DNA from: a virus | Direction: 5' to 3' (one strand) | Length of the DNA: 35,607 nt | IMG/VR virus record: IMGVR_UViG_3300025771_002816 | Coordinates: 1 to 35,607 of that record | Part shown: piece by piece, positions 1 to 8,066 of the stretch | Layout: every line of letters starts with the position of its first letter | Numbering within the stretch: position 1 is the first letter of the stretch | Translations under genes and position numbers: made by a program | The notes under the pieces: generated by a model | What the model was told of the DNA's origin: nothing | Database searches by the model: none | Seen by the model: only the letters and a program-made list of their open reading frames with translations

Positions 1-1796
1 ACATTTGCTACTACACTATTGCCACCTTGTACACTAACAGTTTTAAATGCTTCGCTGACACTACCGCCACCGCCACCTGAACCTGTGTTATTAATTGTAA
101 TAGTATCAGTACTTGCATCAGCAGTAATTGAAATGCCACTACCTGCCGCAATGTTTAATGTATCTTGATTGTTTTCTGCAATAATTAAATCTTGACCAGC
201 AACACTGATATTTTTAAATATACCGTCATTTAATTGAGTATTATTAATTGTTACTGTATCGCCAGTGACTACTGTTGTTATTCCTGTGCCACCAACAATA
301 TTAAATGTATCGTCTTTGGCACTAGCATCTGTAGAACCTGAATCGCCTGTAAAACTCTTATAATATCTTAATGCAGATACATTAGAACTAATTGCTGTAT
401 TAACTTCTGCTTTAGTATACTTGTCAATGCTACTGTCGTTTAGTGTAGCATCTATTGTAATTGTATCTGTACCTGGGTTAGCAGTAAAACTTACATTACT
501 ACCGCTAACTAAATTAAGTGTATCGTTATTATTGTCTGCAATAAGAAGAGTGCCATCTGCACTAACGTTTTTAAATACACCTGTGATAGCATCTGTTTTT
601 GAAATCTGTATAGTATTGTTAGCAGTATATTGATTTATACCAATACCTGTTCCACCTTCAAATCTAATTGCGTGGGTGGCACTTGCGGCACTGATTGTGT
701 TTGCTGAACCAACACTAGTAACTGTGCTTATAGCATTTTGTAATTGTGCTGATGCAATATTGGCATCAACTTCTGCTTTGCTGTAAACACCTAAATTTGT
801 TCTTGCTGTTGCGGCATTTGGTAAGTCACTTAAATTATTTGTTTTAATAACTGCGTTGGCTAATGTTGCCGCTGTAATAATAGTTGAGCCATCTTCTAAT
901 CTAATGGCCGCATCTGCTGTTCCTCTAAATCTGTTTGCAAATATATTTAAATATTTGTAATTGCTGTTTCCAATGTCATATGACATTGTGGTATCTGGTG
1001 CACTTGTGGCACTCTTAGGAATATAATTTGCTAAGTTGGCACTAAGTTGACTTGCACTTATACCACCTGTATTTAGAGTAGTCCAACTAACTGCACCTGA
1101 ACCATTGGTTACAAGTACTTGCCCGTTTGTACCATCTGAAGTCGGTAATGTAAATACATTTGCAACTGTTAAACTTCTGTTTTGGTTTATCTTTAATGCA
1201 GGTGTTGTGCTACTTGCACTACCTACATAAAATACAGTACTGTTTGCACTTCTAACTTCTATATGTCCATCACTGCTTTTTGTTTGTAATAATAAACTAT
1301 GTTGTGAACTAAGTTCTACATCTGCGGCATCGTTTGAACTAATAACAAATCTTGTTTTAGAATCAAATCCTGCACTTTGACTGTGTGTAGGATAGTTTGC
1401 GTTATTTAATACACCTGCGTATGCTGTGATATTAGCATTATCACCAAAGTTTCTACCTGAGAAGATATTTGTATTGCCATTCACATTGTGAATGCTTAAT
1501 GGTGTTGGTAGTGTATATGCTGTTGAGGAAACAGTAATAACGTTTGCAGATTCAGTTACAGTAGTTGCACCTGAGCCTTGTATCTTTTTAAAGTTTAATT
1601 GTGAACCGTCTTTTGCTGAGAATAAGCCTATTCCAGAAGCACCTACATTGCTACCACCTGTAACGGCGGCGTTTGCATCTGCAGAAACACTATCTTGTGC
1701 TACAAAAATTCCTTGCGTAGAATCGTAAACTAGGATCTGATTATCGGTGATCCCGTCTATATTAAAAGTTAAATTATCTCCTGTTACATTTGGCAT
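1..1796 (-). CDS. Repeat-rich tail-fibre or virion structural protein (3' end beyond window)
   Basis: One frame is open from ATG 1794-1796 to the left edge, giving at least 598 residues with no stop, so the C-terminus is missing. The protein is rich in Ser, Thr, Asn, Ala and Gly and poor in Cys and charge, as beta-structured phage fibre proteins are. The C-terminal half holds repeating units: a phenylalanine-lysine-x-[VI]-Ser element recurs at residues 408, 527 and 584, and a strand pattern like DTLNIxxGxGI followed by TDTITINNT occurs several times. A Gly-Ser linker follows the last complete unit. A late promoter element at 1828-1835 and an AGGAAT ribosome site precede the start. Fibre or virion role is inferred from composition, repeats and neighbours; no receptor-binding domain was recognised. 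Confidence 0.75.
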   Translation of the reverse strand, partial: MPNVTGDNLTFNIDGITDNQILVYDSTQGIFVAQDSVSADANAAVTGGSNVGASGIGLFSAKDGSQLNFKKIQGSGATTVTESANVITVSSTAYTLPTPLSIHNVNGNTNIFSGRNFGDNANITAYAGVLNNANYPTHSQSAGFDSKTRFVISSNDAADVELSSQHSLLLQTKSSDGHIEVRSANSTVFYVGSASSTTPALKINQNRSLTVANVFTLPTSDGTNGQVLVTNGSGAVSWTTLNTGGISASQLSANLANYIPKSATSAPDTTMSYDIGNSNYKYLNIFANRFRGTADAAIRLEDGSTIITAATLANAVIKTNNLSDLPNAATARTNLGVYSKAEVDANIASAQLQNAISTVTSVGSANTISAASATHAIRFEGGTGIGINQYTANNTIQISKTDAITGVFKNVSADGTLLIADNNNDTLNLVSGSNVSFTANPGTDTITIDATLNDSSIDKYTKAEVNTAISSNVSALRYYKSFTGDSGSTDASAKDDTFNIVGGTGITTVVTGDTVTINNTQLNDGIFKNISVAGQDLIIAENNQDTLNIAAGSGISITADASTDTITINNTGSGGGGGSVSEAFKTVSVQGGNSVVAN

Positions 1797-1827
1797 AGTA
1801 TTCCTATTCTAATTTGCAATTATAATG

Positions 1828-1835
1828 TATTTATC
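1828..1835 (-). promoter_or_regulatory. T4-type late promoter element
   Basis: The minus strand reads GATAAATAC, matching the T4 late consensus TATAAATA at all but the first base. It lies 31 nt before the fibre-like gene, leaving room for a normal leader with AGGAAT. Confidence 0.7.
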
Positions 1836-1847
1836 AACAAAGTTGAT

Positions 1848-2207
1848 TTAATTGCTTAATAAAATTTGTGAGATACTACCGTATGATAAGTCATATGTAC
1901 TGCCATCGCCGACTCCTGCTCTATCAAGAACGGCTCTTAGGTATACATAGTTACCTTTGAATGTGTGAATTTCTGTGCCTGTGGTTGCAGATGTCTTTTC
2001 AATTAACTTAATATCACCCCAATCGGCTGATCCTGGTGTTAATGATAGTGTACCTTGTAGTTTAATCTTACCTACAAAAGCATTTAATTTTACACTAACG
2101 GAATGAATACCGTCCGTGTAACCGAAATAACTGTCTGCTTTGATATTGTTGCCAGTTAAATCCATATTATCACTGGAGTTTCCTAGCATTTCTAATGTTC
2201 TTCTCAT
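1848..2207 (-). CDS. Small virion-type protein of unknown function
   Basis: This 119-residue protein starts at ATG 2205-2207, with GAGG about 9 nt upstream. A TTG at 2219 would add four residues but sits inside the leader after the late promoter. The sequence alternates hydrophobic and polar residues, with Gly and Ser turns and an aromatic-rich GNYVYLRAVLD segment, suggesting a beta-sandwich. It has no signal peptide or membrane segment. It lies between the fibre-like gene and lysozyme under a late promoter, so a virion component is plausible. I recognise no family. Confidence 0.6.
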   Translation of the reverse strand: MRRTLEMLGNSSDNMDLTGNNIKADSYFGYTDGIHSVSVKLNAFVGKIKLQGTLSLTPGSADWGDIKLIEKTSATTGTEIHTFKGNYVYLRAVLDRAGVGDGSTYDLSYGSISQILLSN

Positions 2208-2222
2208 AAGTAGCCTCAATTG

Positions 2223-2230
2223 TATTTATC
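2223..2230 (-). promoter_or_regulatory. T4-type late promoter element
   Basis: GATAAATAC on the minus strand, 15 nt before ATG 2207. With T4-like geometry transcription would start about 10 nt before the ATG, just including the GAGG ribosome site. Confidence 0.65.
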
Positions 2231-2256
2231 TCAATAAGGCTGTTATGAGAATGTTG

Positions 2257-2730
2257 CTAAACTTGTTCTAATCTTTCCATTAAACGTTCAGCACGGTTAG
2301 TAACTTGTTTATGCCATCTACTATCTCTACCTTCTACTGCGGCAGTTTTCCAATCGCCTTCTACGATTGCGGCATGCATTTTTTTAAACTTACTAAGTCT
2401 TGTTCTGCCCATATTGAACATCATATTAACCAAGATTTGCTGGACTTCGTCTGGTAAGTCTCCAAATACCCCTTCTTCGTATAGCAACTCACACTCAGAT
2501 ATTGCTGTGTCGAGGTCTCTTTCAAAACATTCTTTAACACGTTCTTCTGATACTGGTGTGCCAACCTCCGCTCCATGCTCTGGATCGGTGTCGAGGACCA
2601 AATGGCCCACTCCGAAAGTCGGGTATCCCAAGTGGTCGAGGTAGACTTCATTGACTACTCCTTCATCTATTTTGAGTTGCTCAAATACAGCATCTCTATC
2701 TAACTTTGTGTCTCTTCCAAATAATCCCAT
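2257..2730 (-). CDS. e: T4-type endolysin (lysozyme, GH24)
   Basis: The 157-residue protein is a muramidase that cuts the MurNAc-GlcNAc bond of peptidoglycan at lysis. The catalytic triad of T4 lysozyme (Glu11, Asp20, Thr26) is conserved with exact spacing as Glu23, Asp32 and Thr38, in IDEG...YLDHLGYPTFGVGH. The C-terminal lobe keeps the FNMG motif and the SRWHKQ...NRAERL segment equivalent to SRWYNQTPNRAKR of T4. The N-terminus is about 12 residues longer than in T4, with no signal peptide, so export would need a holin. The start overlaps the stop of the SGNH-like gene by one base. No clear holin was identified, though several small membrane proteins in the window are candidates. Confidence 0.93.
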   Translation of the reverse strand: MGLFGRDTKLDRDAVFEQLKIDEGVVNEVYLDHLGYPTFGVGHLVLDTDPEHGAEVGTPVSEERVKECFERDLDTAISECELLYEEGVFGDLPDEVQQILVNMMFNMGRTRLSKFKKMHAAIVEGDWKTAAVEGRDSRWHKQVTNRAERLMERLEQV

Positions 2731-3485
2731 TATAATTCCTCTGTTGTGATTTGTTCTAATTCACTTAGTATGTATTTATAAATTTCTTCATGACCTGCTT
2801 CATTAGGATGGTCATCACCATTACCCTCTACTAGATGACCACTAGCAGTTAATTCTGGATCGCCTATAATATTACACAAGGGTTTTGCAAAATATGGAGT
2901 AATGTGTTCATACTGTGGAATACATTTTTCACTCATTGCCATTAACAGTAACTTTATACCTTTTGCTTTACATAAACTTTTTAAGTTATTACATAGTCCT
3001 AATATATGCATGTCTCTGTCTGCAGAACTTGAAAGCATTTGGTCGTTGTAAATTCTTAGTTTATGATAATACTTGTCCTCAATTGTTTGACTTTCGTCAT
3101 TTAGGTATGTAAAATCTTTTTGCAGTTTGAACCCTTCTCCTTCTATAATATCTTGTTGATTAGAAGTATAATCTAAAACAAACTTACGAGGGTTATAGTT
3201 TACATATATGTCATTATCATACGATTCAAATTGATCTTTCTTTAAAACCATTTCGCCTCTATGTATTTCAGACAGTTGACAAATAACCGTATCTATATTA
3301 TTGCCTTCTTGAGAGACTGCTTCTATGCACATACGCAATGCTCTAAAAGAACTACCACCATTTAGAGAATCATTAATAACATTTATATTATTATCAAATA
3401 AACTGGGCCATGGTTTTCCATTGCGGTTTTCTAATGCTTTGTGACCAGCAGAGAAACTACATCCATTTACATAAATATTTTTCAT
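2730..3485 (-). CDS. SGNH/GDSL-hydrolase-like protein
   Basis: The 251-residue protein opens with a beta strand and GCSFSAG (Ser10 in the position of the GDS block I nucleophile). NGGSSFRALR near residue 62 resembles block II, and DDHPNEAGHEEI near the C-terminus resembles the block V Asp-x-x-His. This layout fits an SGNH-fold esterase or acylhydrolase, with Cys in place of the usual Asp of GDS. The substrate is unknown; phage and surface-polysaccharide members act on O-acyl groups. There is no signal peptide. The start overlaps the stop of the 47-residue gene upstream (ATGA), indicating translational coupling. Confidence 0.65.
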   Translation of the reverse strand: MKNIYVNGCSFSAGHKALENRNGKPWPSLFDNNINVINDSLNGGSSFRALRMCIEAVSQEGNNIDTVICQLSEIHRGEMVLKKDQFESYDNDIYVNYNPRKFVLDYTSNQQDIIEGEGFKLQKDFTYLNDESQTIEDKYYHKLRIYNDQMLSSSADRDMHILGLCNNLKSLCKAKGIKLLLMAMSEKCIPQYEHITPYFAKPLCNIIGDPELTASGHLVEGNGDDHPNEAGHEEIYKYILSELEQITTEEL

Positions 3486-3625
3486 CTGTATACGAAAGGA
3501 TCTTTTTTTCTTAATTCTTCGATCTTTTCTTTTAACTTTGCTTCATCCTTATCAGTTAAACGTAGATCTTCTTTGTTAATTTTTGTGATATCTTTTAAAT
3601 GCTTTTCTGTTTCTTTATCAGGCAT
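3482..3625 (-). CDS. Small charged protein (47 aa), unknown
   Basis: A 48-codon ORF begins at ATG 3623-3625 behind a strong GGAGG site that lies in the end of the preceding gene, and stops at TGA 3482-3484 overlapping the next start (ATGA). The product is mostly Lys, Glu and Asp and is predicted helical. The tight packing, good ribosome site and coupling argue that it is translated. I recognise no family. Confidence 0.65.
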   Translation of the reverse strand: MPDKETEKHLKDITKINKEDLRLTDKDEAKLKEKIEELRKKDPFVYR

Positions 3626-4177
3626 TTATATTTCCTCCAGTGTGACTACTTTAAATATTTCTTCACTACGGCCTGTTGCTAATTGCATCTTGGCAACATC
3701 TTTTTTACTGCCTAAGTATACTGTACTTTTCCAACCTTCTCCAGTATGAGAAACTTTTGCATCCATATTAAGTTTATTAACCTTTTTTACCCAAACATCG
3801 TTTGGCCAGTACTTATATGTTACATATCTATATTTATTAAAAAATAGTTGTCGTCTTAATATCTTATTGTTTGATGCAATTACATTGTATTCTTCTTGCG
3901 AACGTACACCTTCTGCACTAATAACACTATCTTTAAATTGTTTTATAAATTTTTTAGCAACTTTGCTGTCTGAGAAATATATAGTAAAGTCCTTATGCCA
4001 TGCAAACTTCATTGTGTCCCAGCAGTACATATTTTGAAAATTATAGATATCGTTTAATACCATAGCATCGTGTATTAACCAATTGCCTTTAACTGATATT
4101 TTGATATGGTATTTGTTCCACCAAAGTTTAAAAGACGGCTGTATATCTATGCCTGCAATACGTTTTCCTAAATTCAT
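3626..4177 (-). CDS. Hypothetical protein (183 aa)
   Basis: The product is basic and aromatic-rich (many Trp, Tyr, Lys), with no signal peptide or membrane segment. It contains KVAKKFIKQFKD in the middle and a mixed strand/helix C-terminus. Its ATG overlaps the clpA stop (ATGA), so it is probably co-translated with ClpA. No motif allows a functional call. The position next to ClpA makes an adaptor or substrate-delivery role conceivable, but only by context. Confidence 0.6.
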   Translation of the reverse strand: MNLGKRIAGIDIQPSFKLWWNKYHIKISVKGNWLIHDAMVLNDIYNFQNMYCWDTMKFAWHKDFTIYFSDSKVAKKFIKQFKDSVISAEGVRSQEEYNVIASNNKILRRQLFFNKYRYVTYKYWPNDVWVKKVNKLNMDAKVSHTGEGWKSTVYLGSKKDVAKMQLATGRSEEIFKVVTLEEI

Positions 4178-6351
4178 TTAACTGTAAATTCAAACTGCTC
4201 AATATAATCTACAAGTACAACGCCTTCTTCTATTTTATCAAACAGTATTTTTTTACTGATAGGTTTTTTAACTACATCTTCAAACAGTCTTTTCAACGGC
4301 CTTGCTCCCATGCTAGGTTCAAATCCATTGTCTGCAATATACTTCTTAGCCGCTTTGGTTAGTTCTATACTAATTTTGCTGTCATTACTTAGTAGTAATT
4401 CATTTGTTTCTTTAACAATTTTGTCAATGATAAGATTAACTTCTTTCATGCCAAGTTTATTAAACTTAACATAAGAGTCTATTCTATTTCTAAACTCTGG
4501 TGTGAAGAAACTTTTAACTGCTTTGATATCTGTATCAGTGTGTGTTGTTTCGCCAAAACCAATTTTACTTGTTTCTGACTTTGCGGCACCTAAGTTACTT
4601 GTCATTATAAGTGTAACATTACTAAAGTCTACAGTTTTACCTGTAGCACCTGTAAGCCTGCCATCATCCATTACTTGTAACAATACTTGTAATACTTCTG
4701 GTGCGGCTTTCTCTACTTCGTCTAGTAGCAATACACAATTAGGATTCTTATCTATTTCAGATAGCAACATGCCTTGTCCTAGTTCTCCTTCTGCGTGTCC
4801 AACGTAACCTGGAGGAGCACCAATAAGTTTGCTGACACTATGTCTTTCCATATACTCAGACATGTCAAATTTTACAAGTTTAATATCTAACTCATCTGCT
4901 AATGCTCTTGCTGTTTCTGTTTTACCTACACCAGTTGGTCCAACAAATAAGAATGTTCCAATTGGTTTATTAGGCTCTCTAAGTCCTGCTTTACTAACAA
5001 GAATACTTTCTACAAGTTTATCTACTGCTTCGTCTTGACCAAACACTTTCTTTTTAATCTTTCTATCTAATTTACTAAAGCCTTTTGTGTCTTTAACGTC
5101 AACTACATCTTTTTTAATCTTAGCAATCTTTGATACCTGTGTTACTACTGAATCAAGATTTACAACTTTTTTTCCTAATACTTTAGAAACTGCACCTGCG
5201 GCATCCACAATGTCTAATGCCTTGTCAGGAAAGTATTTGTTTTTAATATATCTATCTGCCAGTTCACATGCTTTTTCTATAGCACCTTTTTCATACTTGA
5301 CTTTGTGAAACTCTTCGTAGTATGGTTGTAGGCCTTCGCATATCTTAATTGTATCTTTAAGTGTGGTTTCTTCTATATCAAGTCTAGCAAATCTACGCAT
5401 CAATGCTCTGTCTTTTTCAAATGTACTTGCAAATTCATCTGGTGTAGTTGCACCAATACACAATAGTTTACCTTTACCTAACAATGGCTTTAACATGTTT
5501 GCCGCATCTACTTGACTACTACCAGCACTACCGGCTCCCATGATCATATGTATTTCATCAATAAACAAAATAGCCTTGTCATCTTTTTCAATTTGATCTA
5601 ATACCGTTTTAAGACGCTCTTCAAAGTCTCCTCTAAATTTTGTACCTGCTAACATTGTACCAACGTCTATTTGATACACAATTTTATCTTCTAATGTTTT
5701 AGGAACTTGCTTGTTAATAATCTTCCATGCCATGCCTTCTGCAATAGCAGTTTTACCTACACCAGGCTCGCCAACTAAACATACGTTATTCTTTTTACGC
5801 CTTGCAAGTATTTCGACAACATCATTTACTTCTTCGCTTCTACCAATAAGTGGATCTATGCTACCATTCATTGCTTCTTCGTTTAAGTTTTTAATGTAAT
5901 CTGCTGACTCTTCTACTAATTCGCCTTCGTGTACGTCGCCTAATACATCTAATAAGTTTTCTCTATGGCATCCGTTTACTGCTAGAAAGTATGCACTATG
6001 CGAGTTATCTTCATTGGTGATACTTACTAGTAAATCTATAGCAGATATTTTGTCTCTGCCATTAAAAATACTTTGTGCAAATGCTCTTTGAAATACTCTT
6101 TCAACTGCTACTGTTTTTTTAGGTTTGCCTGTGTTGCCTCCTTCTGACTTTAAATTATTAAATTCGTCGTCATTTAAATATGTAACAATATCTGCTTCTA
6201 GTTGCTTAATATCAACATTGCATTCACCTAGCACTTTTTTGATTTCTCTATCGTTAATAAGTGCTAATGCAACATGTTCAAGAGTCATATACTCATGACT
6301 AAATTGATTAGATATTTCGTAAGCCTTTTCTATAATTCCTTCAACATTCAT
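4174..6351 (-). CDS. clpA: ClpA-like AAA+ unfoldase of Clp protease
   Basis: The 725-residue protein has the full ClpA layout: N-domain (about 1-150), first AAA+ module with Walker A GEPGVGKT at 194-201 and Walker B ILFIDEIH near 261-267, and second module with GPTGVGKT at 471-478. It lacks the long ClpB middle domain, so it is a protease partner rather than a disaggregase. IGFG at 597-600 sits where ClpA and ClpC carry the ClpP-docking loop (IGL/VGF), so pairing with the phage ClpP at 21295-21885 or host ClpP is plausible. It would unfold substrates using ATP and thread them into ClpP. It lies directly after dnaJ; an ATTAAATA element ends 5 nt before its ATG. Confidence 0.93.
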   Translation of the reverse strand: MNVEGIIEKAYEISNQFSHEYMTLEHVALALINDREIKKVLGECNVDIKQLEADIVTYLNDDEFNNLKSEGGNTGKPKKTVAVERVFQRAFAQSIFNGRDKISAIDLLVSITNEDNSHSAYFLAVNGCHRENLLDVLGDVHEGELVEESADYIKNLNEEAMNGSIDPLIGRSEEVNDVVEILARRKKNNVCLVGEPGVGKTAIAEGMAWKIINKQVPKTLEDKIVYQIDVGTMLAGTKFRGDFEERLKTVLDQIEKDDKAILFIDEIHMIMGAGSAGSSQVDAANMLKPLLGKGKLLCIGATTPDEFASTFEKDRALMRRFARLDIEETTLKDTIKICEGLQPYYEEFHKVKYEKGAIEKACELADRYIKNKYFPDKALDIVDAAGAVSKVLGKKVVNLDSVVTQVSKIAKIKKDVVDVKDTKGFSKLDRKIKKKVFGQDEAVDKLVESILVSKAGLREPNKPIGTFLFVGPTGVGKTETARALADELDIKLVKFDMSEYMERHSVSKLIGAPPGYVGHAEGELGQGMLLSEIDKNPNCVLLLDEVEKAAPEVLQVLLQVMDDGRLTGATGKTVDFSNVTLIMTSNLGAAKSETSKIGFGETTHTDTDIKAVKSFFTPEFRNRIDSYVKFNKLGMKEVNLIIDKIVKETNELLLSNDSKISIELTKAAKKYIADNGFEPSMGARPLKRLFEDVVKKPISKKILFDKIEEGVVLVDYIEQFEFTVK

Positions 6352-6356
6352 AATAG

Positions 6357-6364
6357 TATTTAAT
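6357..6364 (-). promoter_or_regulatory. Variant late promoter element before clpA
   Basis: The minus strand reads ATTAAATA followed by five bases and the clpA ATG. It differs from NATAAATA at one core base, but its spacing to the start codon is the same as at six other genes. It overlaps the end of dnaJ. Confidence 0.4.
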
Positions 6365-7163
6365 TGTTTCTCCTGCGTTCTTGTTTAATTCTTTGTATAA
6401 GATGAACATGCTCATGACTCAATGAATCAGGTGGCATAACTTCTACTTGTAATAAAAAGTTACCAACTATGCTACTGCGAGGATCTGTAAATCCTTCCCC
6501 TCTAAGTTTCAGTCTGCTATTTGGTTCAGTAAGTGGCGGTATATGAACTGCCAACATTCTTCCGCTAATGTGCCTAACATCTATAGTTGCACCAGTTAAT
6601 GCATCAAGGTAATCTATTTGTATAATACCAATAAGATCATTTCCGTTTTTTGCAAATTCTGGATGTGGTCGATATCTTACTCTTATAAATAAATCACCTG
6701 GCGGCAGGTTTGGGTCTTGCTGTGGACCTTTGCCGTGTACAGTAAACCGTGTACCTTCTTGTACACCTTTTGGTATTTTTAAATCTAACATACCAGTGCC
6801 TACATTGATTCGTTGTGTGGAACCGTTATATACATCTTCTAATGATAATAGTATATCAGTTTGTGCATCAAAATTTTGCTCTCTGCGTTGTTGTCCTCTT
6901 TGTCCAAATATATCTCTAAATATGTCTCCAAAAGGACTGGCTCCGCCAAAGCCTTGTCCAAAACCTTCAAAAGGATTAGGATTATCATACTGATTACGTT
7001 TGTTTGGGTCACTAAGTGTATCGTATGCTTCTTGTACTCTTTTGAATTCCTCTGGATTACCACCTTTGTCAGGATGATGCTTACTTGCTAATTTGCGATA
7101 TGCTTTTTTGATAGTGGAGGCGTCAGCATCGCGGCCTACCCCCAATGTTTGGTAGTGATCCAT
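6360..7163 (-). CDS. dnaJ: DnaJ/CbpA-type co-chaperone (no zinc finger)
   Basis: The 267-residue protein starts with a J-domain (residues 1-65) containing HPD at 30-32, which stimulates DnaK ATPase. A Gly/Phe-rich linker follows (about 68-92), then the C-terminal substrate-binding beta domains ([27 protein letters not shown]). The four CxxCxGxG repeats of type I DnaJ are absent, so this is a type II protein like CbpA, shorter than bacterial DnaJ. No phage DnaK is visible, so it presumably recruits the host one. A consensus sigma70 promoter ends six nucleotides before the ATG. The J-domain begins right at Met1, which supports this start. Confidence 0.93.
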   Translation of the reverse strand: MDHYQTLGVGRDADASTIKKAYRKLASKHHPDKGGNPEEFKRVQEAYDTLSDPNKRNQYDNPNPFEGFGQGFGGASPFGDIFRDIFGQRGQQRREQNFDAQTDILLSLEDVYNGSTQRINVGTGMLDLKIPKGVQEGTRFTVHGKGPQQDPNLPPGDLFIRVRYRPHPEFAKNGNDLIGIIQIDYLDALTGATIDVRHISGRMLAVHIPPLTEPNSRLKLRGEGFTDPRSSIVGNFLLQVEVMPPDSLSHEHVHLIQRIKQERRRNN

Positions 7164-7169
7164 TGTCTA

Positions 7170-7198
7170 ATTATACAGAGATATGACAGGAATGTCAA
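7170..7198 (-). promoter_or_regulatory. Consensus sigma70 (early-type) promoter of dnaJ
   Basis: TTGACA (7193-7198), a 17-nt spacer and TATAAT (7170-7175) match the sigma70 consensus at all 12 positions. Six bases separate TATAAT from the dnaJ ATG, so the expected transcription start is at or next to the A of the ATG, giving a leaderless mRNA. Confidence 0.9.
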
Positions 7199-7201
7199 GT
7201 A

Positions 7202-7651
7202 TTAATCGTCTTTATTAAACGTTTTTGGCGCAAACTCTTTGTCAGTGCCAAAGTCTTTAAACATATTACTCTTGCCTTCTTGCTCTTCAGGCTCGTAATA
7301 TTCTTTGTATGCTTCTATAATTGCTCTAAGTTTTACAATTTGGTTACGCATTCTTACATTGTTTTTAGTTACAAGTTCCCAATCTTCATCACTGTAACCA
7401 AATACCACAGGATCAATATTTGCTTCTTTCATTTTAGCAAACACTTCTTCTTGGTTCTTGCTTGTTACAATAATAACATTTACTTGCTCTAATGTTTCTA
7501 CTGGTGGTAGTTCTAAGTTAAGAGGCATTCTCTCTACTTCTTTAGTAAAAATTTCTAATGACTTAGTTGTACTACATCCACTAATAAGGAGTATAGTTAG
7601 GATTGGCAATATTAGTACATTCAGCATTGATCTGTGACTTCTTGGTTGCAT
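7202..7651 (-). CDS. Lipoprotein, probable outer-membrane spanin subunit (Rz1-like)
   Basis: The 149-residue protein has a basic n-region, a hydrophobic stretch and a lipobox LISG-C with Cys26 as the lipidation site. It should therefore be an outer-membrane lipoprotein facing the periplasm. Its ATG has a strong GGAGGAGG site and lies 71 nt inside the upstream coiled-coil membrane gene in another frame, the overlapping arrangement typical of i-spanin/o-spanin pairs that fuse the two membranes at lysis. The rest is helical and charged, with LPPVETLEQV after the signal. It is longer than lambda Rz1 and not especially Pro-rich, so the spanin call rests on lipobox, overlap and partner. Confidence 0.65.
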   Translation of the reverse strand: MQPRSHRSMLNVLILPILTILLISGCSTTKSLEIFTKEVERMPLNLELPPVETLEQVNVIIVTSKNQEEVFAKMKEANIDPVVFGYSDEDWELVTKNNVRMRNQIVKLRAIIEAYKEYYEPEEQEGKSNMFKDFGTDKEFAPKTFNKDD

Positions 7652-8066
7652 TTAATTCCTCCTCCGTTAGTGGCGAGCCTTGTGCTATTTCAAAACACCT
7701 TGCTCTTTGTGATTCTCTTTTACGTTCTATTCTTTCTATGCTTCTAGGTTTACTTAGAGCCAAGTTACCTACGTCTCTTCTTTCACCTGATGCATTTACT
7801 TTGTTAAACTTTTCATTTGCTAAGTTTAAGTCTGCTGTTAGTTTAGCATTATTTTCACTTAATACTTTATTGATTGCGGTCTTAGACTCTATATCTCTTA
7901 ACTGTTGCTGTATGAGTGCCTGCTGTTGTTCTACAGCACCATTTAGTTTCTCATTGTTAAGTGTAAGGATTTCGTTTTCTGCTTTTAGATGTTGCACATA
8001 CCACAAGCCTCCAGCGGCTCCTGATAACAACATAAAAAAGAAAACTAGTTTAATTTGACCCAACAT
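7581..8066 (-). CDS. Inner-membrane coiled-coil protein, probable i-spanin (Rz-like)
   Basis: The 161-residue protein has one N-terminal membrane segment (about residues 5-23) followed by a long Gln/Glu/Asn-rich coiled coil (about 28-100) and a C-terminal periplasmic part with Cys residues that could form disulfides. This N-in, C-out architecture is that of Rz-type inner-membrane spanins. Its 3' part overlaps the start of the lipoprotein gene by 71 nt. It overlaps the carrier-protein gene upstream by 17 nt. Lysozyme is about 5 kb away, so lysis genes are split. Confidence 0.65.
   Translation of the reverse strand: MLGQIKLVFFFMLLSGAAGGLWYVQHLKAENEILTLNNEKLNGAVEQQQALIQQQLRDIESKTAINKVLSENNAKLTADLNLANEKFNKVNASGERRDVGNLALSKPRSIERIERKRESQRARCFEIAQGSPLTEEELNATKKSQINAECTNIANPNYTPY

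Noticed and set aside
2421-2651. 76-codon minus-strand frame overlapping lysozyme
   Set aside because: It is an alternative frame inside the lysozyme gene, which has intact catalytic residues.
2773-2780. TATAAATA on the minus strand inside the SGNH-like gene
   Set aside because: It lies near the 3' end of a coding region 43 nt before the lysozyme start, with codons explaining the sequence; it could still be a weak late promoter for lysozyme, but I could not separate it from chance.
4502-4807. 101-codon plus-strand frame antisense to clpA
   Set aside because: It lies wholly within a well supported conserved gene and has typical shadow composition.
7603-8058. 151-codon open frame on the plus strand
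   Set aside because: It is exactly antisense to the i-spanin-like gene, its composition (Leu/Ser/Cys) is that of a reverse frame, and there is no ribosome site or promoter.
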